The notes under the pieces: generated by a model
What the model saw: the letters and a program-made list of their open reading frames with translations, nothing else
What the model was told of the DNA's origin: nothing
The model's database searches: none
DNA from: JARRPM01 sp963792815
GTDB taxonomy: Bacteria; Pseudomonadota; Gammaproteobacteria; Pseudomonadales; Halieaceae
Length of the DNA stretch: 64,000 nt
Direction of reading: 5' to 3'
NCBI GenBank assembly: GCA_963792815.1
Contig: CAWBXR010000016.1
Coordinates: forward strand, 371,794-435,793
Position numbers and translations under genes: made by a program
In this document: in pieces, positions 44,001-51,825 of the stretch
Layout of the letters: each line of letters begins with the position of its first letter
Position numbering within the stretch: the first letter of the stretch is position 1

Positions 44001-45461
44001 GTTTCCGTCAAGCTGGTGTCCGAGCCCGGCGTTGGCACAATCGCTGCGGGTGTCGCCAAGGCCTATGCCGACCTCATTACGATATCCGGCTACGACGGTG
44101 GCACCGCCGCCAGTCCCCTGACCTCGATCCGCTATGCGGGCTCGCCGTTTGAGCTGGGCCTGGCAGAGGTACAGCAAACCCTGCGGGGCAATCACCTGCG
44201 CGGCTTGATCCGCCTGCAGGCGGACGGGGGTCTGAAGACAGGGCTGGATGTGATCAAGGCGGCGATCCTCGGCGCCGAGAGCTTCGGCTTTGGCACCGCC
44301 CCGATGGTGGCCCTTGGGTGTAAGTACTTACGTATCTGCCATCTCAACAATTGCGCGACCGGGGTTGCTACCCAGAACCAGAAACTGCGGGACGATCATT
44401 TCAACGGCACCGTCGAAATGGTGATCAACTTCTTCACTTTCGTGGCCACCGAGACCCGGGAGTGGCTGGCTCGCCTCGGGGTGCCCTCGCTGGAGGCACT
44501 GATCGGCCGGACGGACCTGCTGGAGCTGCTGCCCGGTGAGACCGCCAAGCAGGGCAAGCTCGATCTGTCGCCGATACTGCATAAGGCCGTGGAAGCCGAC
44601 GGCCAGCCCGAGTTCTGCCAGGTGGCTTCCAATGTGCCCTTTGACCGGGGGGAGAAGGCCGAACTGATGCTGGCGGCAACCCTGCCGGCGATCGAGGAAA
44701 AGAGCGGCGGCGAATTTGCCTTCGACGTGACCAATTGCGACCGCTCCATCGGCGCTCGTCTGTCCGGCGAAATAGCCCGGCGCCACGGCAACACGGGAAT
44801 GGAATCGAACCCCGTTGTGCTGCGCCTGACCGGCACCGCGGGCCAGAGCTTTGGCGTCTGGAACGCGGGTGGCCTGCATATGTATCTCGAGGGTGATTCC
44901 AACGACTATGTGGGCAAGGGCATGGCGGGCGGCAAGCTGGTCATTTACCCGCCGCGCAACAGCCAGTTCGAATCCCGTGAGACGGTGATCATAGGCAACA
45001 CCTGTCTTTACGGCGCCACCGGCGGGCGGCTGTTCGCCGCGGGTATTGCCGGTGAGCGCTTCGGCGTGCGCAACAGCGGCGCCCACGCCGTAGTGGAGGG
45101 CGCGGGAGACCACTGTTGTGAGTACATGACCGGCGGTGTCATCACCGTACTGGGACCGACCGGGGTGAATTTTGGCGCCGGTATGACCGGGGGCTTCGCC
45201 TATGTACTCGACCGCGACCGCAGCTTTATCGACAAGTACAACAGTGAACTGGTGGAAATCCACCGCGTCAGCGCGGAGTATATGGAGCCCTACCGGAACC
45301 ACCTGCGGGCCAATATCCGGGAGTACACGGCGGAGACCGGGTCGAAATGGGGTGCCTACCTGCTGGAGAATTTCGAAGACTACGTCGGCAAATTCTGGCT
45401 GGTCAAACCCAAGGCGGCGGATTTCGACCGCCTGCTGTCGAGGTTGCGCAACACAGACTAG
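41019..45461 (+). CDS. gltB: glutamate synthase (NADPH) large subunit
   Basis: 1480-residue GOGAT alpha subunit. It transfers the glutamine amide to 2-oxoglutarate through an internal ammonia tunnel, using electrons from GltD. The N-terminal glutamine amidotransferase nucleophile is Cys15 in DNCGFGLIAH, so a 14-residue propeptide is removed. The FMN/synthase domain includes NSGEGGEDPERFGTERMSKIKQ. The 3Fe-4S cluster cysteines lie in CKYLRICHLNNCATG (C-x5-C-x4-C). The C-terminal GXGXG beta-helix domain is complete (GKGMAGGKLVIYPP). It forms an operon with gltD (9-nt gap) for ammonia assimilation. Confidence 0.98.
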   Translation: MSAGLFRPEEFRDNCGFGLIAHTAGVASHRLLRTAIESLTCMTHRGGIAADGKTGDGCGLLMQMPDRFMRTLARECFGAELGDNYGIGQIFLSSDPERAARARSATEQAVTDQGLRVLGWREVPTDSSVCGSIALSSLPVIEQLFVDASGVSEQELSTKLFVARRKAEIANAGDSDFYIVGLSGKVIAYKGLVMPVDLPRFYLDLDDERLETAICVFHQRFSTNTMPRWPLAQPFRMLAHNGEINTIEGNRNWADARTARFETDQLPNIQEIAPLVNRTGSDSSSLDNMLDVLLTGGVDMARALRMLIPPAWQNIESMDPDLKAFYEYHSMHMEPWDGPAGIVLTDGRYAVCLLDRNGLRPARWVTTRDGFITLASEVGTHPYKSEDVIAKGRVGPGQILMVDTHTGELLQNDEIDNRLKARQPYKRWLKEKAQRIEGTFAGEMAADIDSARLNTYMKMFQVSFEERDQVLRPLAETGNEGVGSMGDDTPMAVLSRLERSLYDYFRQKFAQVTNPPIDPLRETIVMSLETDLGGEKNIFLEGPEHADRVILSSPVLSQGKFTTLSQLNRPGFMPRRLDCTYNPAEKGLGQAIADMVAEAEGAVRAGSSILILSDRGIDKERLPIHSLLSAGAVHHHLIAQGLRIDANIVVETASARDSHQIACLLGFGATAVYPYMAYSVLEDLIRSGEVLGEPSACYKNYRKGINKGLLKIMSKMGISAVSSYRGAQLFEAVGLAREVVDVAFRGVSSRIGGADFHELEQDQKALARRAWTLRKGIEQGGLLKYVHGQEYHAFNPDVVMTLQQAVASGDYAVYQRYSSLVNTRPVATLRDLMKPVESDAPLALDEVESIEKILPRFDSAGMSLGALSPEAHQALAAAMNRMGARSNSGEGGEDPERFGTERMSKIKQIASGRFGVTPHYLVNAEVLQIKIAQGAKPGEGGQLPGGKVNELIARLRYSVPGVTLISPPPHHDIYSIEDLAQLIFDLKQVNPQALVSVKLVSEPGVGTIAAGVAKAYADLITISGYDGGTAASPLTSIRYAGSPFELGLAEVQQTLRGNHLRGLIRLQADGGLKTGLDVIKAAILGAESFGFGTAPMVALGCKYLRICHLNNCATGVATQNQKLRDDHFNGTVEMVINFFTFVATETREWLARLGVPSLEALIGRTDLLELLPGETAKQGKLDLSPILHKAVEADGQPEFCQVASNVPFDRGEKAELMLAATLPAIEEKSGGEFAFDVTNCDRSIGARLSGEIARRHGNTGMESNPVVLRLTGTAGQSFGVWNAGGLHMYLEGDSNDYVGKGMAGGKLVIYPPRNSQFESRETVIIGNTCLYGATGGRLFAAGIAGERFGVRNSGAHAVVEGAGDHCCEYMTGGVITVLGPTGVNFGAGMTGGFAYVLDRDRSFIDKYNSELVEIHRVSAEYMEPYRNHLRANIREYTAETGSKWGAYLLENFEDYVGKFWLVKPKAADFDRLLSRLRNTD

Positions 45462-45470
45462 GAAAAGGCT

Positions 45471-46892
45471 ATGAGCAAGCGTTTTGAAAACAATTTCCAG
45501 TTCATTGATGTCGGGCGCAGCGACCCTGACAAGAAGACCCTGCGCACCCGCAAAACCGAGTATGTGGAGATTTACAATCCCTATACCCAGGAGCAGGTAG
45601 CCGACCAGTCCCACCGCTGCCTCGAGTGCGGTAATCCCTACTGCGAGTGGAAGTGCCCCGTGCACAATTTTATTCCCAACTGGTTGAAACTGGTCGCTGA
45701 GGGCAACCTGTTCGAAGCCGCCGAGCTGAGCCACCAGACCAATACCCTGCCGGAAGTCTGCGGCCGGGTGTGTCCCCAGGACCGGCTCTGTGAAGGAGCC
45801 TGCACCCTGAACGACGGCTTCGGCGCCGTGACTATTGGCGCCTCCGAGAAATACATCACCGATACCGCGTTGGCCATGGGCTGGCGGCCTGATTTATCCG
45901 GCGTGGTGCCAACCGGCAAAACCGTGGCGATTATTGGCGCCGGCCCGGCGGGACTCGGCTGTGCCGACGTTCTGGCGCGCGGCGGGGTGAAGCCCGTGGT
46001 GTTCGACCGCTATCCCGAAATTGGCGGCCTGCTCACCTTCGGCATACCCGAGTTCAAACTGGAAAAAGAAGTTATGGTCCGCCGGCGGGAGATCTTCGAG
46101 GGTATGGGAATCGAATTCCGGCTCAATACCGAGGTCGGCAAGGACATCACCATCAACGAGATCCTCGAGCAGTACGACGCGGTATTCATGGGCATGGGCA
46201 CTTATACCTACATGCGCGGCAACTTCCCCGGGGAAAACCTGCCGGGGGTATACGAAGCGCTGCCCTTCCTCGTGGGCAATGTGAATCACAACCTGGGTTT
46301 CGAGCAGCCGGCCGATGCCTACGTCAACCTCAAGGGCAAGCGGGTGATCGTGCTGGGCGGTGGCGATACTGCCATGGACTGTGTGCGAACCGCGGTGCGC
46401 CAGCAGGCCGAGCACGTGATCTGCGCCTACCGCAGGGACAAGGCGAATATGCCGGGTTCGCGGCGCGAGGTGCAAAATGCCCGGGAAGAGGGCGTCGAGT
46501 TCCTGTACAACCGCCAGCCCCTGGAGATCGTCGAGTATTTCGGCCAGGCCTGCGGCGTGAAAATGGTCAAGACCAAGATGGGCGAACCCGACGTCGATGG
46601 TCGTCGACGCCCCAAGCCCATTCCCGGCAGTGAAGTGGTACTGGAGGCGGACGCTGTCATCATTGCCTTCGGCTTCCAGCCCAGCCCGCCGGACTGGCTG
46701 GGTGAGATCACGGTGCAGACCAACGACTGGGGCGGCGTGGTGGCTGCGGAGGCCCAGCAGTACAAGTTCCAGACCAGCAACCCGAAAATCTTTGCCGGGG
46801 GCGATATGGTGCGTGGCTCCGACCTGGTGGTTACCGCCATCTGGGAAGGTCGCCAGGCGGCCGAGGGTATCCTGGATTTCCTGGAAGTTTAA
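45471..46892 (+). CDS. gltD: glutamate synthase (NADPH) small subunit
   Basis: 473-residue FAD and NADPH-binding subunit supplying electrons to GltB. The N-terminal Fe-S region has CLECGNPYCEWKCPVHNFI and CGRVCPQDRLCEGAC. FAD motif IIGAGPAGLGCADVLARGG; NADPH motif VLGGGDTAMDCVRTAV; C-terminal FAGGDMVRGSDLVVTAIWEG. Full length. hemE follows after 25 nt and is probably read through from the same transcript. Confidence 0.98.
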   Translation: MSKRFENNFQFIDVGRSDPDKKTLRTRKTEYVEIYNPYTQEQVADQSHRCLECGNPYCEWKCPVHNFIPNWLKLVAEGNLFEAAELSHQTNTLPEVCGRVCPQDRLCEGACTLNDGFGAVTIGASEKYITDTALAMGWRPDLSGVVPTGKTVAIIGAGPAGLGCADVLARGGVKPVVFDRYPEIGGLLTFGIPEFKLEKEVMVRRREIFEGMGIEFRLNTEVGKDITINEILEQYDAVFMGMGTYTYMRGNFPGENLPGVYEALPFLVGNVNHNLGFEQPADAYVNLKGKRVIVLGGGDTAMDCVRTAVRQQAEHVICAYRRDKANMPGSRREVQNAREEGVEFLYNRQPLEIVEYFGQACGVKMVKTKMGEPDVDGRRRPKPIPGSEVVLEADAVIIAFGFQPSPPDWLGEITVQTNDWGGVVAAEAQQYKFQTSNPKIFAGGDMVRGSDLVVTAIWEGRQAAEGILDFLEV

Positions 46893-46917
46893 TCCGCAGC
46901 AGAAGGCCAAAGCCCCC

Positions 46918-47991
46918 ATGAGTGAACTCAAGAACGACCGATTCCTGCGTGCCCTGCTGCGACAGCCGGTTGATCGTACCCCCATCTGGATGATGCGCCA
47001 GGCGGGCCGCTACCTGCCTGAGTACCGGGCGACGCGGCAACAGGCGGGGTCGTTCCTGGACCTGTGCAAGAATGCGGAACTGGCCTGCGAGGTGACGATG
47101 CAGCCCCTGCGCCGCTATCCGATGGATGCGGCGATCCTGTTTTCCGACATCCTCACTGTTCCCGATGCGCTTGGCCTGGGGCTGTACTTCGAGGAGGGCG
47201 AGGGCCCGCGCTTTCGCAAGACCGTTCGCAGCGAGGCGGACCTGGCGGGCCTGAACAATATCGCGGCGGAGGACGACCTCGGCTATGTGATGAACGCGGT
47301 GCGCACTATCCGTCGTGAACTGAACGGCCAGGTGCCGCTGATAGGTTTTACCGGCAGCCCCTGGACCCTGGCCACCTACATGGTTGAAGGGGGCTCTTCC
47401 AAGGATTTTGCCCGGGTCAAGGCCATGGCCTACGACCAGCCCGCGCTGATGCACGCGTTGCTGGCCTTGCTGGCGGACGCGGTGGGCGATTACCTGTCGG
47501 CCCAGATCCGGGCGGGTGCCCAGGCGGTGCAGATTTTTGATACCTGGGGCGGCAGCCTGAGCGCCGCTGCCTACCTCGAGTTTTCCCTGGCTTACATGAA
47601 GCGGGTGATAGCCCGCCTACCCACTGAAGCCGACGGCCGTGCGGTGCCTGTTATAGTTTTTACCAAGGGCGGCGGCCAGTGGTTGAACGCCATTGCGGGC
47701 AGTGGCGCCCAGGCGGTAGGTATCGACTGGACGACAGACATTGGTGTTGCGCGCCAGCTGATCGGCGACCGGGTGGCGCTGCAGGGCAATATGGATCCCA
47801 GCATGCTGTACGCCTCACCCGCGCGTATCAGGGAGGAGGTGGCGGCAATACTGGCCGCTTACGGCAATGGCCCCGGGCATGTGTTCAACCTGGGTCACGG
47901 CATCACCCCGGGCGTCGATCCCGAACATGTGACTGCATTCGTGGATGCGGTACAGGAGCTGTCGCCGCAGTACCACCTGGCGGATAGTTGA
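46918..47991 (+). CDS. hemE: uroporphyrinogen decarboxylase
   Basis: 357-residue enzyme removing four carboxyl groups from uroporphyrinogen III to give coproporphyrinogen III (heme pathway). ATG 46918 gives MSELKNDRFLRALLRQPVDR, the normal N-terminus; a longer in-frame start inside gltD is rejected. Signatures: PIWMMRQAGRYLPEYR, IGFTGSPWTLATYMVEGG, and VFNLGHGITPGVDPEHV. Its stop is only 16 nt from the stop of convergent cysE. Confidence 0.97.
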   Translation: MSELKNDRFLRALLRQPVDRTPIWMMRQAGRYLPEYRATRQQAGSFLDLCKNAELACEVTMQPLRRYPMDAAILFSDILTVPDALGLGLYFEEGEGPRFRKTVRSEADLAGLNNIAAEDDLGYVMNAVRTIRRELNGQVPLIGFTGSPWTLATYMVEGGSSKDFARVKAMAYDQPALMHALLALLADAVGDYLSAQIRAGAQAVQIFDTWGGSLSAAAYLEFSLAYMKRVIARLPTEADGRAVPVIVFTKGGGQWLNAIAGSGAQAVGIDWTTDIGVARQLIGDRVALQGNMDPSMLYASPARIREEVAAILAAYGNGPGHVFNLGHGITPGVDPEHVTAFVDAVQELSPQYHLADS

Positions 47992-48007
47992 GGCCGGGCG
48001 GGGGTAA

Positions 48008-48826
48008 TCAGCCAGCTTTTTGCTTGGCAGCGGCCTCGTCGCAGCAAAAATCGTGGTCCATTTCCAGCGCCGGCTGATCGCTGGCAGGACGCCCGACCAC
48101 TTTCGCGGGTACGCCGGCCACCGTGGTGTGGGCAGGAACGTCTTCGAGCACCACGCTGCCCGCACCGACCTTGGCACCCTCCCCCACCCGAATATTGCCG
48201 AGGATCTTTGCGCCGGCGCTGATCAGCACGCCGTCGCCGATTTTGGGGTGGCGGTCGCCCTCGTCCTTGCCGGTACCGCCCAGGGTCACGGACTGCAGGA
48301 TGGACACATTATTGCCAACACACGCGGTTTCCCCGATCACCAGGCCCGTGGCGTGGTCGAGCATGATGCCCTTGCCCATGCGCGCCGCCGGGTGGATGTC
48401 CACCCCGAAACAGGTAGACATACGGTTCTGGAAAAACAGCGCCAGCGGCTCCCGCCCCTCCCGCCAGAGCCAGTGCGCGACCCGGTGGGTCTGCAGCGCG
48501 TGGAACCCCTTGAAGTATAAAAACGGTATGTAAAGCTCGTGGCAGGCAGAGTCCCGCTCCATGACGGCCTGCAGGTCTGCCCGCACCGCCTCCCGGATGC
48601 CGGGGTCGCTTTCGAAGGCCTGGAGGATGACTTCCCGCAGCAGCAGGGAGGACGCCGTGGGGCTGTCCAGCTGGTTCGCCAGGTGGAAGCTCAGCGCATC
48701 TTCCAGCGCAGTGTGATTCAGGATCGTGGCGTGCAGAAAACTCGCGAGAATCGGCTCTTCGCTGGCATGCCGCGTCGTTTCCTCGCGAATTCGCTCCCAC
48801 AGAGCGTCTGGAACAGGGCTGGACAT
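48008..48826 (-). CDS. cysE: serine O-acetyltransferase
   Basis: 272-residue enzyme making O-acetylserine from serine and acetyl-CoA, the first step of cysteine synthesis. N-terminal helical domain (WERIREETTRHASEEPILAS) and C-terminal left-handed beta-helix with hexapeptide repeats; catalytic region DIHPAARMGKGIMLDHATG, VIGETACVGNNVSILQSVTLGG and GDGVLISAGAKILGNI. This is the E. coli-like long form. The C-terminal tail is lysine/alanine-rich rather than the usual MDDDI-type; CysK binding and cysteine feedback may differ. Confidence 0.95.
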   Translation of the reverse strand: MSSPVPDALWERIREETTRHASEEPILASFLHATILNHTALEDALSFHLANQLDSPTASSLLLREVILQAFESDPGIREAVRADLQAVMERDSACHELYIPFLYFKGFHALQTHRVAHWLWREGREPLALFFQNRMSTCFGVDIHPAARMGKGIMLDHATGLVIGETACVGNNVSILQSVTLGGTGKDEGDRHPKIGDGVLISAGAKILGNIRVGEGAKVGAGSVVLEDVPAHTTVAGVPAKVVGRPASDQPALEMDHDFCCDEAAAKQKAG

Positions 48827-48896
48827 AAATCACCTCGGTGTCGGTATGGCACTTTAGCCCAGAAGCGACGATTCGTCACGGTTGTGACCAGCCTGC

Positions 48897-49673
48897 TCAG
48901 CCCGGTGCGGGCTGGGTTTTGTCGATGAGACCGGTGAAAGCCCACAGCTGGTGCCCGCTGTCGCGATACTTGCGTTCAAACAGGCTCAGTGGAGAATCCG
49001 CCGCAATCCGGGCGACGCGGCCGCGGTTTCCCGCCAGGTGCATAGCCACACCAAACTCCTCGACATAGGTTTGCCAGTTGCTGCGCAGTTCGATCCTGGT
49101 TGAAGAGCCGGCGGCTAGCTGGAGCAGCCAGTAAAAACCGGCGCTGCCATGTACCCTGCGTTGCAGGTGCGCGGCCTTTGGCCAGGGGTTGGGATAAAGC
49201 AGGTAGTGATGGTCTACACCCATCCCCCGGGCGGCCAGCAGCTGCCACAGGGTTTCACATTCGGCTCGCAACAGCAGGTAATTGTCAGCCTCCACGATGG
49301 GCTGTCGGTCCAGGCGCGCCGCGGATTTGTCTATGCCCACCACCAGGTGGTCGGGGTGGCGCCGGGCCAGGGCAGCAGTGCTGTGGCCGCTGCCGCAAAA
49401 AGAATCCAGTACCAGCGGCCGCGGCTTTTTCGCGAGCTCGGCGAGCAGCAGCTCGAAGGCATCGACAGTATGCTGCGCCACCGGCGTGCGCGGGCGGTGC
49501 GCCAGATGTCGTCGCACAGTCTCCGCCAGTCGCGGATGCAAGTGCTGCTGGTTACTGCTGGGGAGGCGTGACGGTGATTGCAAGAGCGCCTGATTCCTCG
49601 CGTTTGACGGTGACGGCAGCGCCAGGTTTGATGTTGCCGCCTGCCGCTGCGATGATAACCCCCGATCACGCAC
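48897..49673 (-). CDS. TrmB-like SAM-dependent methyltransferase
   Basis: Class I methyltransferase, up to 258 residues, related to tRNA (guanine-N7) methyltransferase. SAM motif LDSFCGSGHSTAALARRHP, followed by VGIDKSAARL; the TrmB-like catalytic block appears as YLLYPNPWPKAAHLQRRVHG, compared with FPDPWPKKRHHKRR in true TrmB. The variant Asn in place of the usual catalytic Asp (YPNPWPK) suggests a divergent paralogue rather than the housekeeping enzyme. The start is uncertain: GTG 49673 leaves only 26 nt to the divergent acyltransferase, and TTG 49583 would give a 228-residue protein. Target unknown. Confidence 0.75.
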   Translation of the reverse strand: MRDRGLSSQRQAATSNLALPSPSNARNQALLQSPSRLPSSNQQHLHPRLAETVRRHLAHRPRTPVAQHTVDAFELLLAELAKKPRPLVLDSFCGSGHSTAALARRHPDHLVVGIDKSAARLDRQPIVEADNYLLLRAECETLWQLLAARGMGVDHHYLLYPNPWPKAAHLQRRVHGSAGFYWLLQLAAGSSTRIELRSNWQTYVEEFGVAMHLAGNRGRVARIAADSPLSLFERKYRDSGHQLWAFTGLIDKTQPAPG

Positions 49674-49699
49674 ACATCCACAGACGAGGTAGTTCGCCC

Positions 49700-50422
49700 A
49701 TGCGCGAAGACTTGCGACCCTACTGGCTGAAAAAGGCCTACCTGGATTTTCGCCACTGGTACGCGGAATACTTCCTGCGCCCGGAGTGCGCGCAGCTGGG
49801 GCCGCACCACACCATCATGAAGCCCTGGTACGTGCATATTTCAGGCAATAACATATCCATCGGCCGCTGCTTCACCGCGATCGGGGAGCCAGGACAGCGG
49901 GTGGAAATCGGTGTCTGGGGGCGAGCGGACGGGCAGGGCCGTGTGCAAATTGGCGACTGCGTGCTGATGAGCCCGGGCTCGCGCATCAGCGCCAGCGATG
50001 AGATCACCATCGGCAACGGCGTGATGCTGGCCAACGGCAGCTACGTCACAGACTCCGACTGGCACACCATCCATGATCGCACGGTGCGTGATGAGCGGGT
50101 CACCCCGGTCACCATCGGCGACAACGTCTGGCTCGGAGATCACTCGACGGTGCTCAAGGGTGTGACTATCGGCGAGAACAGCGTGGTAGCCGCCCGGGCC
50201 GTGGTGACCCGGGATGTGCCCGCCAATGTGGTGGTGGCCGGCAATCCGGCCAAGGTGGTGAAGGAGCTGGACCCCGAGCGGGGTTTTGTCACCCGCATGG
50301 ATTATTTCAAGGACCCGGTTGAGCTGGAGCGTTTCTTTGATGCTATCAATCGGGAGGTGCTGGAAGGGAACACCTTGTGGCGTTGGTTGTGGTCAGTGGT
50401 GTACCCGGCGTCGCGGGGTTGA
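49700..50422 (+). CDS. hexapeptide-repeat O-acyltransferase (LbH/WbbJ-like)
   Basis: 240-residue protein with a left-handed beta-helix: GRVQIGDCVLMSPGSRISAS, EITIGNGVMLANGSYV, and TPVTIGDNVWLGDHSTVLKG, VTIGENSVVAARAVVTRDVPANVVVAGNPAKVV. The last stretch is the signature C-terminus of xenobiotic/galactoside/LPS acetyltransferases. His in DSDWHTIHDR is the likely catalytic base. ATG 49700 (MREDLRPYWLKKAYLDF) is chosen; a longer in-frame start at 49100 runs antisense through the methyltransferase. Likely modifies a surface sugar or lipid headgroup; substrate unknown. Confidence 0.85.
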   Translation: MREDLRPYWLKKAYLDFRHWYAEYFLRPECAQLGPHHTIMKPWYVHISGNNISIGRCFTAIGEPGQRVEIGVWGRADGQGRVQIGDCVLMSPGSRISASDEITIGNGVMLANGSYVTDSDWHTIHDRTVRDERVTPVTIGDNVWLGDHSTVLKGVTIGENSVVAARAVVTRDVPANVVVAGNPAKVVKELDPERGFVTRMDYFKDPVELERFFDAINREVLEGNTLWRWLWSVVYPASRG

Positions 50423-50599
50423 GGCCTGAGATTACTATGGATAGCGTTGCTTCCCTTATCAGTTGGGTCCTGTTTCGGGTTGGCGACTCGGGAGCATCCG
50501 CGCTGTTCGGGCGCGGGTACCGATAGTGAAACCATTGAAACCAACGAATGGCTGCGTGTTTTGAGTTATCGATGGTTTGTTTTTAGCAGGTAAGAGGTG

Positions 50600-50701
50600 C
50601 AGTCACTGACAGGCTGTGCGGAACCGTTGAGGCCATGGATGGCCGATACGAGCCCCCATGGATGGGTTCACGGCGGGTTACGCACAGCCTGTCAGTGACT
50701 G
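50600..50701. repeat. 102-nt compound inverted repeat (21-bp perfect arms, two internal hairpins)
   Basis: Perfect 21-bp arms: left arm 50600-50620 (begins CAGTCACTGACAGG) and right arm 50681-50701 (its exact reverse complement). Inside the arms a further AACC/GGTT pairing extends the stem after one mismatch. The loop contains two small hairpins with the same core: GGCCAT-GG-ATGGCC (50631-50644) and CCCAT-GG-ATGGG (50655-50666), i.e. CATGGATG twice. The whole folds as a cruciform or clover-like structure. It has no coding capacity. It looks like a mobile or REP/MITE-type intergenic element; there is only one copy in this window. Confidence 0.8.
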
Positions 50702-50726
50702 TACCGGATAGCATGCACCCAAATTC

Positions 50727-50762
50727 TCAAAGTCAAAGTCAAAGTCAAAGTCAAAGTCAAAG
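50727..50762. repeat. hexanucleotide tandem repeat, TCAAAG x 6
   Basis: Six exact copies of TCAAAG, 36 nt, 25 nt beyond the right arm of the inverted repeat. Copy number of such arrays often varies by slippage. Confidence 0.95.
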
Positions 50763-50818
50763 TACGCCGGCACAATAGCACTCGCACCGGCGCAAACCAG
50801 GCACCGAGCCCAGAAAAC

Positions 50819-50842
50819 GAAAAGGAAAAGGAAAAGGAAAAG
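50819..50842. repeat. hexanucleotide tandem repeat, GAAAAG x 4
   Basis: Four exact copies of GAAAAG, 24 nt, ending one base before the srkA stop codon (CTTTTC repeats on the coding strand, immediately 3' of the stop). Confidence 0.95.
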
Positions 50843-50843
50843 G

Positions 50844-51825
50844 CTAGAGTAACTGCAATGGCTCCTCCTGCAGCGCTGACATCTGCTCGCGCAGCTCCAG
50901 GATGTGGTCGGCCCAGTAGCGCTCGGTGTTGAACCAGGTGAAAGCGTGGGGAAATGCAGGGTCGTTCCAGCGCCGGGCCAGCCAGGCCGCGTAGTGGGTG
51001 ATACGCAGGGTACGCAGGGCTTCCAGCCAGCGCAGCTGGCGCGGGTCGAAATCGCAGAACTCCGAATAGCCCTCTATCAGTTCCGCCAGTTGCAGCTGGC
51101 GATAGGGGCGGTCGCCGCTGAGGAACATCCACAGGTCCTGAATGGCCGGGGCGGTGCAGCAGTCGTCCAGGTCGACGAAATGGGCCGTGTCATCGCGCCA
51201 CAGGATATTGCCCACATGGCAGTCGCCGTGAACCCGGATCATATCCGCGGCTTTCACCTCGGCGTATATGCTTGAGACTGCCTGCAGGAGGTCGCTGGTC
51301 AGCGTGCTGTAGGCCGGCACCAGTGACTGGGGAATGAAGCCCTCCAGCAGGAACTCCCGGCTCTGGGTGAGCATGCGCTCCACGGTGATCTGCTGGCGTA
51401 CCTTGAACTGTCCCGGCCTTGCCCACCGCGTGGATCCGGCCCAGGGTCCTGCCCAGCACCAGCAGGTTATCGAAATTGTCCAGCTCCGGGGGGTGGCCGC
51501 CGCGGCGCTGGAACAGGGCGAAACGGAAACCGTCGAACTCGTGCAGGGTATTGCCCTGTGCATCCACCATGGGCGCCACCACGGAGATCTCCGCATCCTG
51601 CAGCTCCAGGCTGAAGGCGTGCTCCTCGAGGATCTGGGCGTCGCTCCAGCGCTCCGGGCGATAGAACTTTGCGATCAGCGGCGTATCGTCTTCGATGCCG
51701 ACCTGGTAGACGCGGTTTTCGTAGCTGTTCAGCGCCAGCAGTCGCGCGTCACTGAGATACCCGGCGGACTCGACGGCGTCGATGACCATGTCGGGGCCGA
51801 GGCGGTCGTAGGGATGTTCACTCAT
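50844..51825 (-). pseudogene. srkA: stress-response kinase SrkA (RdoA/YihE), split by a one-base frameshift
   Basis: Ser/Thr protein kinase of the APH/choline-kinase-like fold; in E. coli it is Cpx-controlled and counters stress-induced death. N-terminal half in frame from ATG 51825: DMVIDAVESAGYLSDARLLA, NRVYQVGIEDDTPLIAKFYRPERW. The frame is intact to GRIHAVGKAG, then the family sequence resumes one base out of frame (QFKVRQQITVERMLTQS), including catalytic RVHGDCHVGNILWRDD and FVDLDDCCTAPAIQD. The span is 982 nt, i.e. 327 codons plus one base; an extra G in the GGG at 51412-51414 (minus strand GCCGGGACAG) explains it. The repaired length of 326 matches E. coli (328). Start overlaps the modC stop by 8 nt. 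Decay or assembly error. Confidence 0.83.

Larger units (their letters stand above)
50423..50843. other. 421-nt gene-free gap rich in repeats
   Basis: Between the acyltransferase stop and the srkA stop there is no credible gene. The left 175 nt show nothing recognisable. The right part holds a large inverted-repeat element (50600-50701) and two different hexanucleotide tandem repeats (50727-50762, 50819-50842), listed separately. A reading frame that crosses the tandem repeats only encodes Ser-Phe and Leu-Thr dipeptide runs in a shadow frame of srkA and is not a gene. Confidence 0.75.

Noticed and set aside
42687..45734. Long minus-strand open frames opposite gltB
   Set aside because: Shadow frames of gltB; composition and lack of any family similarity argue against genes.
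50692..51132. Minus-strand frame rich in Ser-Phe and Leu-Thr dipeptides
   Set aside because: Product of the TCAAAG and GAAAAG arrays read in a shadow frame of srkA; not a gene.
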